Of a DNA stretch of 64,000 bases, positions 43,654 through 51,165 are shown one piece after another (position 1 is the first letter of the stretch; each line of letters opens with the position of its first letter). Location of the stretch: positions 116,765-180,764 of the forward strand of contig NZ_FZNO01000008.1 of assembly GCF_900188025.1 (NCBI RefSeq), in the 5' to 3' direction. Origin of the DNA: Blastococcus mobilis. GTDB lineage: Bacteria > Actinomycetota > Actinomycetes > Mycobacteriales > Geodermatophilaceae. The position numbers were made by a program, and so were the translations under genes. The notes below the pieces were generated by a model. It made no database searches and was not told the origin of the DNA. It saw only the letters and a program-made list of their open reading frames with translations.

Positions 43654-44166
43654 ATGACCGCTGCCCCGCCTCCGGTGCGCGAGCCGGCCTGGCCGCTGTC
43701 CCGCTCGGCGATCGGCCTGTGGGTCACCGAGGGGGTCATCAGCAGCGTCTCCCTCGGGATCGCCGCGACCCTGTTCGCCACCTTCGTCGCACCGGACGCC
43801 CCCGCCCCGTTCCCCCTGTTCCGCTGGCTGATCCCGGTGGCGGTCCTGGTCTACGCCGTCGTCGTGATCGGCATCCGCCCCTGGGTGCGCTTCCGGGTGC
43901 ACCGCTGGGAGGTCACCGCCGAGGCGGTCTACACGCTCACCGGCTGGCTCACCCGGACCTGGACGCTGGTGCCGATCTCCCGCATCCAGACCGTCGACGT
44001 CACCCGCGGCGTGCTGCAGCAGCTGTTCGGCCTGTCCACCGTCGCAGTGCTGACGGCGTCGTCGCAGGGCACGGTCCAGGTCTGGCACCTGGAGGCCGAC
44101 GTCGCGCAGCGGGTGGCCGACGACCTCGCCCACCGGGCCGAACAGGTCCGCGACCAGGCCACATGA
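43654..44166 (+). CDS. YdbS-like bacterial PH-domain membrane protein
   Basis: 170 residues: two TM helices (about 20-45 and 55-80) followed by a bPH_2 domain (VRFRVHRWEVTAEAVYTLTGWLTRTWTLVPISRIQTVDVTRG). In Bacillus YdbS and YdbT work together and protect against an antimicrobial peptide. ATG 43654 is used because CAGGAT ends 7 bases before it. The stop overlaps the next start (ATGA). Confidence 0.85.
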   Translation: MTAAPPPVREPAWPLSRSAIGLWVTEGVISSVSLGIAATLFATFVAPDAPAPFPLFRWLIPVAVLVYAVVVIGIRPWVRFRVHRWEVTAEAVYTLTGWLTRTWTLVPISRIQTVDVTRGVLQQLFGLSTVAVLTASSQGTVQVWHLEADVAQRVADDLAHRAEQVRDQAT

Positions 44167-45620
44167 CGCCGCCCCCGGCGATCGGCCGGCGAACCTCGCC
44201 GCGCATCGTGCTGGTGCACACGGCGACGTTCCGCCAGGCCCGTCAGTTCGTCCCGGCGATCATCCCGGTCGTCGCGGCCACCGGCCTGGGCGGGGGCACG
44301 ATCACCGTGGTCGCCCTGGTCATCGGCGTCACCCTGCTCTCGCTGGCCACGGCCGCGATCTCCTGGTGGCGGTTCACCTACCTCGACGGCCCGGCTGCCG
44401 TCGTGGTCACCCGCGGTCTGCTGTCGCGATCGGTGCGCACCGTTCCGAACGACCGCATCCGCGGCGTCGAGGTGGAGGCGGGGCCCCTGCACCGCCTGTT
44501 CGGTCTGGTGCGGGTCCGCATCGACGCCGCAGCCGGATCCGCCGACAAGGACGAGGAACTCGTCATCGACGGCGTGAGCCGCGCCGAGGGCGACCGCCTC
44601 CGCGTCGCCGTCCTCACCCACCGGTCCACCCCACCGCCGGCCGAGCACGGCGAGCCCGAATCCGACGAGCTGTTCGCCCGCTTCGACAACCGTTGGCTCC
44701 TCTACGCGCCGCTCGTCGGGAGCTACCTGGCCGTGCCACTGGCCGGGGTGGGCGCGCTCCTCCGGCTCGCCCAGGAGCTGCCGGAGCGCTTCCGGCCCGA
44801 CGTCGACGGGGTCGAGATTTCCGGTCTCCAGATGCTGCTCGCGGTGCTGGGGCTCTCCCTGGTGCTGCTGCTCGGGGGATCGATCATCGGTGCGGCGGTC
44901 GTCAACTGGGGTTTCCGGCTGACCCGGCAACGCGGATCGCTGGTCGCGACGCGCGGGCTGGTCACCCGCCGGCACACCGAGCTGGAGATCGACCGGATCC
45001 GCGGCTGGACGCTGTCCGAGGGCCTGGGCATGCGGTGGGTACGCGCCGCGCGGGTCAGCGCGCTGGTCACCGGGCTGGGGGACGCCGCCCGGCGCGGGCA
45101 GCTGCTGCCGATGGGGCCGCGGGACGAAGGCCGGGCGCTGGGCGTCCGCCTCGTCCCGGACCCGGGGCCGCTCCTCCGGCACCCCCGGGCCGCACGCCGA
45201 CGACAGATCGTGCGCGCACTGGTCAGCGGCGCTGTGGTCACCACGGCCGGGGCAGTCGTGACCCTCCTGCTGGGCTCGTGGTGGGTGCTCGCGGCCGGCC
45301 TCACCATGCTGGTCCTCGGTGTGCCCATCGGGCTCGGCCGGTACGCCGCGCTCGGCCATGCCGCCGGAGGGACCTCGTTCGCAGTGCGCAGCGGGTGGGT
45401 GGTCCGCGAGGAGGCCGTCCTGCAGCGCCGCGCCGTCGTCGGTTGGCAGGTGCGGCAGTCGCCGTTCCAGCGGAGGGCCGGCCTGGCGACGGTTCTCGCC
45501 TGCGTCGGCGCGGGGCGCGGCGGCTACGCGGCCGTCGACATGGCCGCCGCCGAGGTCGCCCGGTTCACCGCCGCCGCATCCGACGACTGGGCGGCCACCT
45601 TCACCGCGCGAGCGGGGTGA
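44163..45620 (+). CDS. YdbT-like protein with repeated bPH_2 domains
   Basis: 485 residues, three bPH_2 domains separated by TM pairs. The repeats show as ISWWRFTYLDGPAAVVVTRGLLSRSVRTVPNDRIRGVEV, then VNWGFRLTRQRGSLVATRGLVTRRHTELEIDRIRGW, then FAVRSGWVVREEAVLQRRAVVGWQV in shorter form. TM pairs lie at about residues 30-65, 175-245 and 355-400. It is coupled to the YdbS-like gene by a 4-base overlap and probably forms a membrane complex with it. Its last 20 bases overlap the convergent MutL gene. Confidence 0.85.
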   Translation: MTPPPAIGRRTSPRIVLVHTATFRQARQFVPAIIPVVAATGLGGGTITVVALVIGVTLLSLATAAISWWRFTYLDGPAAVVVTRGLLSRSVRTVPNDRIRGVEVEAGPLHRLFGLVRVRIDAAAGSADKDEELVIDGVSRAEGDRLRVAVLTHRSTPPPAEHGEPESDELFARFDNRWLLYAPLVGSYLAVPLAGVGALLRLAQELPERFRPDVDGVEISGLQMLLAVLGLSLVLLLGGSIIGAAVVNWGFRLTRQRGSLVATRGLVTRRHTELEIDRIRGWTLSEGLGMRWVRAARVSALVTGLGDAARRGQLLPMGPRDEGRALGVRLVPDPGPLLRHPRAARRRQIVRALVSGAVVTTAGAVVTLLLGSWWVLAAGLTMLVLGVPIGLGRYAALGHAAGGTSFAVRSGWVVREEAVLQRRAVVGWQVRQSPFQRRAGLATVLACVGAGRGGYAAVDMAAAEVARFTAAASDDWAATFTARAG

Positions 45621-46926
45621 CGCTCTCCGGGCTGCGCAGCAGGTCCCGGGCCAGCGCGACCGCCGCCTCCGGGTGGTCTCCCGACAGCAACCCGATGGCC
45701 GCGAGCACGTAGCGCCGGTCCACGAGCACCGCCTTGCCGTTCAGCACGCTCCCCGCGCCACCGCCGTCCCCCGCCAGCCGGGCGAGAACCTGGTCCACGG
45801 CCGCCGGGTCGGCGTGCCGGAAGACGCCGCCGGACAGCACCACCAGCCGGGCCGAGCGGGCACTGGCGCCACCCGGCCCGTACGCCGCCTCGGCGCGCAG
45901 GTGCCGGCGCAGCGCCACGCCGGCGGCCGCCTCCCCCAGGGTCAGGGGGTCGTCGCCCGGTTCCGGCAGCCCTTCGGCCGCTGCGGCCGCCCGCAACGCG
46001 GCCACGCTCCACGAGACGCCGAGGTCGCCCTCGACCGTGCGGCGCCGGGCCGGCACCCCGACCGCCTCGCGGCCCAGCGTCGCCTGCTCGGCGTCCGGGT
46101 CGGGCACGCAGTACACGTCGGTGGTCGCCCCGCCCACATCCAGCGCGACGACGGAGACCTCCGCCGGGGCCAGCACCCGGGCCAGCACGGTCACGCCCTC
46201 AAGCACGGCGTCCGGGGTCACGGCCCGGACCCAGGACCGCAGCCGCGGGTCGGTGGACAACCGGTCCCCACCGATCACGTGCTCCAGGAACACCGCACGG
46301 ATCGCCGCCCGCGCCGACTCGGGGGCCAGCCGGCCGATGTCGGGCAGCACGTTGTCCGCCTCGTGCACCGGCAGCCCGCCGCCGCGCAGCACCGCCGCCA
46401 CCTCGTCCCGCACCGCGGCGTTGCCTGCGAGGACGACAGGGACGGACCACGGAAGGACCCCGCTGCCCCCCGGCACTCGCGCGCTCGCGCCGGGACCCTG
46501 CAGCCGGGCCGAAGAGGCCAGCGCCGCCGCGTTCGCCCGCAGCACCGACGCCTCGCCGCCGTCGGTTCCGCCGACCAGCAGGACGACGTCGGGCTCGGCG
46601 GCCCGAAGGGCGGCCAGCCCGGTTGCGTCCTGCACCCCGGCGGCGACGTGCACCACCCGAGCGCCCGCCGAGAGCGCGGCCCGGTGCCCGGCCTCGGCGC
46701 TGATCAGCTCCTCGTACCCGACGACCGCCAGCCGGAGCCCGCCCCCGGCGCTGGAGCAGGCGATCACCGGGGCCTCCGGGAACCCGGCGGTCGCGGCCAG
46801 GACACCGGCGACGACGTCGTCGAGGGTCGTGGGTGCCTGTGCGGTGGCCAGGAGCTTCCCGCTGACCGGGTCGACGAGCGCGGCCTTGGTGAACGTGGAG
46901 CCGATGTCGACGCAGGCCAGTGTCAT
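45601..46926 (-). CDS. MutL/GlmL-type actin-fold ATPase (glutamate mutase L homologue)
   Basis: 441 residues. Phosphate-1 motif LACVDIGSTFTKAALVD at the N-terminus, VVLLVGGTDGGE and VVALDVGGATTDVYCV as further actin/ASKHA motifs, and PVVLAGNAAVRDEV between. This is the MutL/GlmL family found with B12-dependent glutamate mutase. No MutS or MutE subunit is encoded here. Its start overlaps the stop of a saccharopine-dehydrogenase-like gene (ATGA), so the two are one unit. Its real client enzyme is unknown. Confidence 0.85.
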   Translation of the reverse strand: MTLACVDIGSTFTKAALVDPVSGKLLATAQAPTTLDDVVAGVLAATAGFPEAPVIACSSAGGGLRLAVVGYEELISAEAGHRAALSAGARVVHVAAGVQDATGLAALRAAEPDVVLLVGGTDGGEASVLRANAAALASSARLQGPGASARVPGGSGVLPWSVPVVLAGNAAVRDEVAAVLRGGGLPVHEADNVLPDIGRLAPESARAAIRAVFLEHVIGGDRLSTDPRLRSWVRAVTPDAVLEGVTVLARVLAPAEVSVVALDVGGATTDVYCVPDPDAEQATLGREAVGVPARRRTVEGDLGVSWSVAALRAAAAAEGLPEPGDDPLTLGEAAAGVALRRHLRAEAAYGPGGASARSARLVVLSGGVFRHADPAAVDQVLARLAGDGGGAGSVLNGKAVLVDRRYVLAAIGLLSGDHPEAAVALARDLLRSPESVTPLAR

Positions 46927-48023
46927 GCGCGGACGAGCCCGGCCTCCGCCGCCCCGGCGGTGAGCGCCTCCAGCCCGAAGGCCTGCACCGGGCCCATCGC
47001 GCCGGTGCCGAGGACGCCCTGCTCGGCGGCGCGCGTGGCGCCCCAGGCCAGGATCGCGGCGGTGAAACCGTACGCCTCGGGCCCGTCCACCTGCACCCGG
47101 CTGACCAGGGCGCCGGAGGCGTCGCGCACCTCGGCGAGGGTGTGGGTCCGGGCGCCGTCGACCGTCGTCTGCGAGGGCGCCTCCGCCACCCGTCTGCCGA
47201 TGACGCCGGCCAGCTTCTGGACGGCGACCGGCGCCCCGGGCACCCGGCCGAGCAGCCCGGTCAGCGGGGAGAGCAGGTGCGCGGGGCGGGTCAGCGGGCC
47301 GAACCAGTCCAGGTGGACGCCGATCTCGCGCAATGTCGGCGCAAGCGACGGCATGGTCAGGTGCTCGGAGCCACCCACCGACAGCCCGCGGCGAGTGCGG
47401 CCGTCGATCTGGAACTTCCACATCCGGCGGCCCGCGCCCTGGGTCTCGAGCCGCCCCCCGGTGAACGCGAAGCCCGGCTCGCTGACCACGCCGATCAGCG
47501 AGGTGAGGGTGCCGCGGGAGAACGCCTGCCCCGACACCCCGGACATGCTGTAGCCGACGTCCAGCCGGTGGGCGCGGTCGCCGGCCTCGGCCAAGGCGTG
47601 CGCCGCGGCCAGGTTGCCGGGCACGTAGTCCAGGCCGAAGGCAGGGATGAGCGCCGCACCGTTCGCGGCGGCGCGCACGCCGTCGTCCTCGAACACCCGG
47701 CGGACGAACGGCGGCTCGCCGGTCGAGTCCAGGTAGACGGCCCCCGCCTCGACGGCGGCGTCCACGGCGGCACGGCCCAGCTGCAGGAACGGTCCGACGG
47801 TGGTGATCAGCACGTCACCGCGGTCGAGAAGCCCGCGCACGGACCGGGGATCGGTGACGTCGGCGTGCGCGGTCTCCACCCCGCCGAGCCGCTCCGCGAG
47901 CGCGGCCAGCCGCCCGGGGTCGCGGCCGGCCAGGACCGGCCGGGCGCCACGGCCCACCAGGGCCTCGGCGGTGCGCGCCCCGGTGTACCCGGTGGCGCCG
48001 AACAGGACGATCCGCGCAGTCAC
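46923..48023 (-). CDS. Saccharopine-dehydrogenase-like NAD(P) oxidoreductase
   Basis: 366 residues. N-terminal Rossmann motif IVLFGATGYTGARTAEALV, then RPVLAGRDPGRLAALAERLG, DVLITTVGPFLQLG and AVYLDSTGEPPFVRRV, all typical of the Sacchrp_dh_NADP group that includes mycobacterial trans-acting enoyl reductase. GTG 48023 is preferred: TAGGGT (minus strand, 48031-48036) ends 7 bases before it. An in-frame GTG at 48041 is possible. Substrate unknown. Confidence 0.85.
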   Translation of the reverse strand: MTARIVLFGATGYTGARTAEALVGRGARPVLAGRDPGRLAALAERLGGVETAHADVTDPRSVRGLLDRGDVLITTVGPFLQLGRAAVDAAVEAGAVYLDSTGEPPFVRRVFEDDGVRAAANGAALIPAFGLDYVPGNLAAAHALAEAGDRAHRLDVGYSMSGVSGQAFSRGTLTSLIGVVSEPGFAFTGGRLETQGAGRRMWKFQIDGRTRRGLSVGGSEHLTMPSLAPTLREIGVHLDWFGPLTRPAHLLSPLTGLLGRVPGAPVAVQKLAGVIGRRVAEAPSQTTVDGARTHTLAEVRDASGALVSRVQVDGPEAYGFTAAILAWGATRAAEQGVLGTGAMGPVQAFGLEALTAGAAEAGLVRA

Positions 48024-48030
48024 CCCGCGG

Positions 48031-48036
48031 ACCCTA
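48031..48036 (-). promoter_or_regulatory. -10-like hexamer of a leaderless promoter (saccharopine-dehydrogenase-like/MutL unit)
   Basis: TAGGGT on the minus strand, 7 bases before GTG 48023; the same hexamer and spacing are found before the methyltransferase at 8548. Confidence 0.45.
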
Positions 48037-48104
48037 TCCACCGCCCCGGCGGCGCGTGACGATCACCGGGGCGGGTAGCGGGGCTCGGTGGCGTCGCGCG
48101 GGGT

Positions 48105-48809
48105 TCAGCCGGCGGGGCGGCCCGCGCCCCCCGCATCCCGGCCCAGCCCCACGCGCCCGGCCAGGGCTGCGGCCTCCACCCGGGTGGCGACGTCCAGCCG
48201 CCGCAGCAGATGGGCCACCAGCCGCTTGGTGGTCCGCTCCGAGACGTGCAGCGTCGTGGCGATCTCGACGGTGCTCGCCCCGTCGGCGATCAACCGCCAC
48301 AGCCGCCGCTCGTCGGCGGTCAGTCGTTCGGCGATGCCCTGGTCACCCGTCGGCCGCGCGTCCGCGAGCAGCCGGCGCAGGAGCGCCTCGGGCACCACCG
48401 ACCACCCGTCGAGCACGGCCAGCAGCGGCCGCACCAGCATCTCCGGGTCCGCCGTCTTGGGAAGGAAGGCGGCCGCGCCTGCGCGCAGGGCTTCCAGCGC
48501 CGCGTCGGCCTCGCCCAACCCGGACAGCGCCACCACGCGCACCAGCGGGTCGGCGCGGCGGACGGCGGCGATGGCCCTCGTTCCGCCCGGCGGCGGCATG
48601 TGCAGGTCGACGACGGCGACGTCCGCGTGGTGCCGGCGGACCAGCGCGGCCGCCGCGGAGGCGTCCTCCGTCGTCCCGACGACACGGACCCGGCCGCCGC
48701 TGAGCCCCGGCAGCAGCAGGCCCAGCCCACGGCTGAACAGCGGGTGATCGTCGATCACCACCACGTCCACCGGCGGTCCAGCAGCGGCGCCGTCGTCGGT
48801 CTGACCCAC
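48105..48809 (-). CDS. LuxR-type response regulator
   Basis: 234 residues. Receiver domain: acidic pair D20-D21 (VVVIDDHPLF), phosphoacceptor Asp68 in VAVVDLHMPPPGG, then ALSGLGEADAALEALRAGAAAFLPKTA with the conserved Lys. LuxR HTH at about 165-225 (LTADERRLWRLIADGASTVEIATTLHVSERTTKRLVAHLLRRL-type helix pair). GTG 48809 follows GGGAG. It is divergent from a histidine kinase gene 60 bases away; the two should form a pair. Confidence 0.9.
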   Translation of the reverse strand: MGQTDDGAAAGPPVDVVVIDDHPLFSRGLGLLLPGLSGGRVRVVGTTEDASAAAALVRRHHADVAVVDLHMPPPGGTRAIAAVRRADPLVRVVALSGLGEADAALEALRAGAAAFLPKTADPEMLVRPLLAVLDGWSVVPEALLRRLLADARPTGDQGIAERLTADERRLWRLIADGASTVEIATTLHVSERTTKRLVAHLLRRLDVATRVEAAALAGRVGLGRDAGGAGRPAG

Positions 48810-48869
48810 ATCGCTCCCGTCGGTCGGCGGCTCCGGCGCTGCCCGACCGGCCGCCCCGAAGAGGTGCCC

Positions 48870-49601
48870 GTGACGCTGACCGCTGACACCCCGGCACGCC
48901 GCCGGGACCCCGGCCTGCTGGTCGATCTCGCCCGCGTGCTGTGGGCGCACCGTCCCAGGCCCCGGCGGGCCGCCGACGACGAGGAGTCCCCCAGCACCGA
49001 CGACGCGCTGGTCCGCGCCCTGTGCCACGACATGCGCAGCCCACTGGCCTCCCTGGAGGCGACCCTGGGGTCGCTCGGCCGGACGTCGGAACACGCCACC
49101 GAGATGCTCGAGCTCGCCCGCGCGCAGGCCGCCCACCTGTCCTCCCTGCTGCGGACGGCCGACGCGACCGGCGGGGCCGTACGTCGCACGGAGCCCCGGG
49201 TGCTGCGCGACGTCGTCCAGGCCGCCCTCGCCGCCTCGGGCCTGCCGAGGCGGCAACTGACCGCCGAACTGGTCGGCGACGTAGGTGACGTCCCGGTCGC
49301 GGACGCGCGGGTGCAGCGGATCCTCACCAACCTGCTGGAGAACGCCCACCGGCACGGCGGCGGCGCGTCGGTGGGGCTGCGCCTGAGCCGGCGATGCAGC
49401 TGGGTCGAGCTGGCGCTGACCCAGGCGGGCGTCCCGGCCGACCGGGTGGTCGGCCACCTCAGGACCAGGCAGCCCCCGCTGGACCTGACGGGGCTGGGTC
49501 TGTGGTCGGTGCAGCGGCAGACCCGCGAGCTGGGCGGCCGGGTGGTCTGGCACGGCGACGGGGCCACGTTCACCCTCGCCGTCCAGCTGCCCGACCGCTG
49601 A
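48870..49601 (+). CDS. Cytoplasmic histidine kinase without sensor domain
   Basis: 243 residues. Phosphoacceptor His53 in ALCHDMRSPLASLEATL, N-box NLLENAHRHGGG near residue 155, and a G-box-like GLGLWSVQRQTRELGG near 210. There is no TM helix or recognisable sensor domain; only about 45 polar residues precede the DHp helix. The signal must come from a partner protein or a cytoplasmic cue. GTG 48870 is preceded by GAAGAGG. Likely partner: the divergent LuxR-type regulator. Confidence 0.85.
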   Translation: MTLTADTPARRRDPGLLVDLARVLWAHRPRPRRAADDEESPSTDDALVRALCHDMRSPLASLEATLGSLGRTSEHATEMLELARAQAAHLSSLLRTADATGGAVRRTEPRVLRDVVQAALAASGLPRRQLTAELVGDVGDVPVADARVQRILTNLLENAHRHGGGASVGLRLSRRCSWVELALTQAGVPADRVVGHLRTRQPPLDLTGLGLWSVQRQTRELGGRVVWHGDGATFTLAVQLPDR

Positions 49602-49721
49602 AAGAGGGACGTCCTCCCCGCCCCTCGCCCGCTCGGTGCGGTGCCCGGAGAAGGGCCACAGGTTGGCACCCCCGGGCCAGGGGACGGCACGGGCGGGCCA
49701 CCCGGCGCGGGCAGAACGGCG

Positions 49722-49745
49722 GTGTGCCCGCGTCCGCGGGCACAC
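49722..49745. promoter_or_regulatory. Palindrome in the leader of the Mn-catalase gene
   Basis: GTGTGCCCGCG and CGCGGGCACAC are perfect 11-base arms with a 2-base centre, ending 17 bases before the GTG at 49763. It could be a regulator site or a 5' mRNA hairpin. The upstream part of the gap (49602-49721) shows nothing else I can name. Confidence 0.55.
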
Positions 49746-49762
49746 GACGCAGAGGAGACCCC

Positions 49763-50623
49763 GTGTTCACCCACACCCATGCGCTGCAGTACGAGGCCAA
49801 GCCCGACGGCCCCGACCCGGACTTCGCGCGGAAGATGCAGGAGGTCCTCGGCGGGCAGTGGGGCGAGATGACCGTAGCCACGCAATACCTGCTGCAGGGC
49901 TGGAACTGCCGGCTGCCCGGCAAGTACAAGGATCTGCTGCTCGCCATCGGCACCGAGGAGCTGGCCCACGTCGAGATGATCGTGACGATGATCGACCGGC
50001 TGCTCGACCACATCCCGCTGAAGCCCGACTCCGCCGACCGCACCAAGGAGGCCGCCGCCGGCTACGGGCAGCACAACCCGCAGCACGCGATCGTCAACGG
50101 CGCGGGCGCCAGCTACATCGACAGCATGGGGAACCCGTGGACCGGCGCGTACGTGACCGCCAGCGGGAACCTGATGGCCGACTTCATGTACAACGCGACG
50201 GCCGAGATGCAGGGCCGGTTGCAGGTCGCCCGGCTCTACAACATGACCGACGACCCGGGCGTCAAGGACCTGCTCCGGTTCCTCATCACCCGTGACCACT
50301 ACCACCAGCAGCAGTGGCTGGCCGCGGTCGAGGAGCTCAAGGACGACGGCCTGGAGGGCATCCCGGTGCCCGAGGCGTTCCCGCTGGAGGAGGAGGTCGC
50401 CGACCTCGGCTACGTGTTCATCGACGCCTCCGACGGGCCCGAGGCCGCCGCGGGCCGCTGGGCGTCCGGGCCCTCCGTCGACGGCCGCGCCACGTTCTCG
50501 GCCCGTCCGATCGAGGCCACGGCGGACGCCCCGATCCTGCCGCCCGGCGACCCGCGGCTGTACCCGACCCCGCAGACGACGGGTCAGAACTTGCTGCAGA
50601 AGGCCAAGGACATGCTGACCTGA
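49763..50623 (+). CDS. Manganese catalase
   Basis: 286 residues, ferritin-like four-helix fold. Candidate di-manganese ligands are Glu35 (GQWGEMTVATQYLLQ), Glu66/His69 (GTEELAHVEM), a Glu in NATAEMQGRLQVARLYNM and a His in ITRDHYHQQQW. It disproportionates hydrogen peroxide to water and oxygen in the cytoplasm. The C-terminal about 60 residues are the Pro-rich tail usual for the family. GTG 49763 has AGAGGAGA upstream. Mn-catalases are frequent in desiccation- and radiation-tolerant actinobacteria. Confidence 0.93.
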   Translation: MFTHTHALQYEAKPDGPDPDFARKMQEVLGGQWGEMTVATQYLLQGWNCRLPGKYKDLLLAIGTEELAHVEMIVTMIDRLLDHIPLKPDSADRTKEAAAGYGQHNPQHAIVNGAGASYIDSMGNPWTGAYVTASGNLMADFMYNATAEMQGRLQVARLYNMTDDPGVKDLLRFLITRDHYHQQQWLAAVEELKDDGLEGIPVPEAFPLEEEVADLGYVFIDASDGPEAAAGRWASGPSVDGRATFSARPIEATADAPILPPGDPRLYPTPQTTGQNLLQKAKDMLT

Positions 50624-50726
50624 GGCCTGGCCTCACCCACTTCCCTGCGCCGTCGCCGTGCCGGCGGCCCCTCCCCTCGCGGGCCGGGCCGCCGGCCGGC
50701 GGGACGCCCCTTCAGGAGGTCTCGCC

Positions 50727-50960
50727 GTGCACCTGCACCTGCCCCACCTGCCCGTCCCGCTGGTGATGCTCTCGTTCGTCTACGCGACCGCGATCGCCGT
50801 CGCCCTCGCGCATTCGGGCCGCCCGACCCTGGGCGCGCTCGTCGTCCTGGCCGGTCTCACCGCCCGCTGGGTGGCCCGGCACCGTCGTTCGGAGGCCCGG
50901 GCGACCGTCGCCGTCCTCCCGGCCGAGGTGGAGCCGTCCCCCTCGACCGCACCTGCCTGA
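50727..50960 (+). CDS. Small membrane protein, unknown
   Basis: 77 residues with two hydrophobic segments (PLVMLSFVYATAIAVALA and TLGALVVLAGLTARWVA), then a basic patch and an acidic Pro-rich tail. GTG 50727 is preceded by a perfect AGGAGGT, so it is probably translated. It starts 103 bases after Mn-catalase on the same strand. No family recognised. Confidence 0.55.
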   Translation: MHLHLPHLPVPLVMLSFVYATAIAVALAHSGRPTLGALVVLAGLTARWVARHRRSEARATVAVLPAEVEPSPSTAPA

Positions 50961-51066
50961 TCCCCACCCCAGCCCTGTCGTCGCCGTCCCCCCGGCATGC
51001 CACGGGGACGGCGACCACGAGCCTGGGGTCGTGGCCGGGCCGCGAACACCTCGCCCCGACAGCGCG

Positions 51067-51102
51067 CGAGGCGCGCATCCCCGTACGGGGATGCGCGCCT
51101 CG
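51067..51102. terminator. Perfect 36-base palindrome
   Basis: The 36 bases are fully self-complementary, with centre CCCCGTACGGGG and no loop bases. It lies in the convergent gap between the small membrane protein and the acetate symporter, so it can act as a bidirectional terminator. Confidence 0.6.
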
Positions 51103-51107
51103 ACGGT

Positions 51108-51161
51108 GGCCCCGTCCCGGGCCCCGCCCCGAGATCGCGACGGGTGGGGAGGACGGGGTCC
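51108..51161. repeat. Hairpin element related to the one at 17.75 kb
   Basis: CCCCGTCC (51110-51117) pairs with GGACGGGG (51151-51158), followed by TCCTTGCTCAG. The same stem and the same tail TCCTTGCTCAG end the element at 17748-17875, also just before a minus-strand stop codon. Confidence 0.6.
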
Positions 51162-51165
51162 TTGC

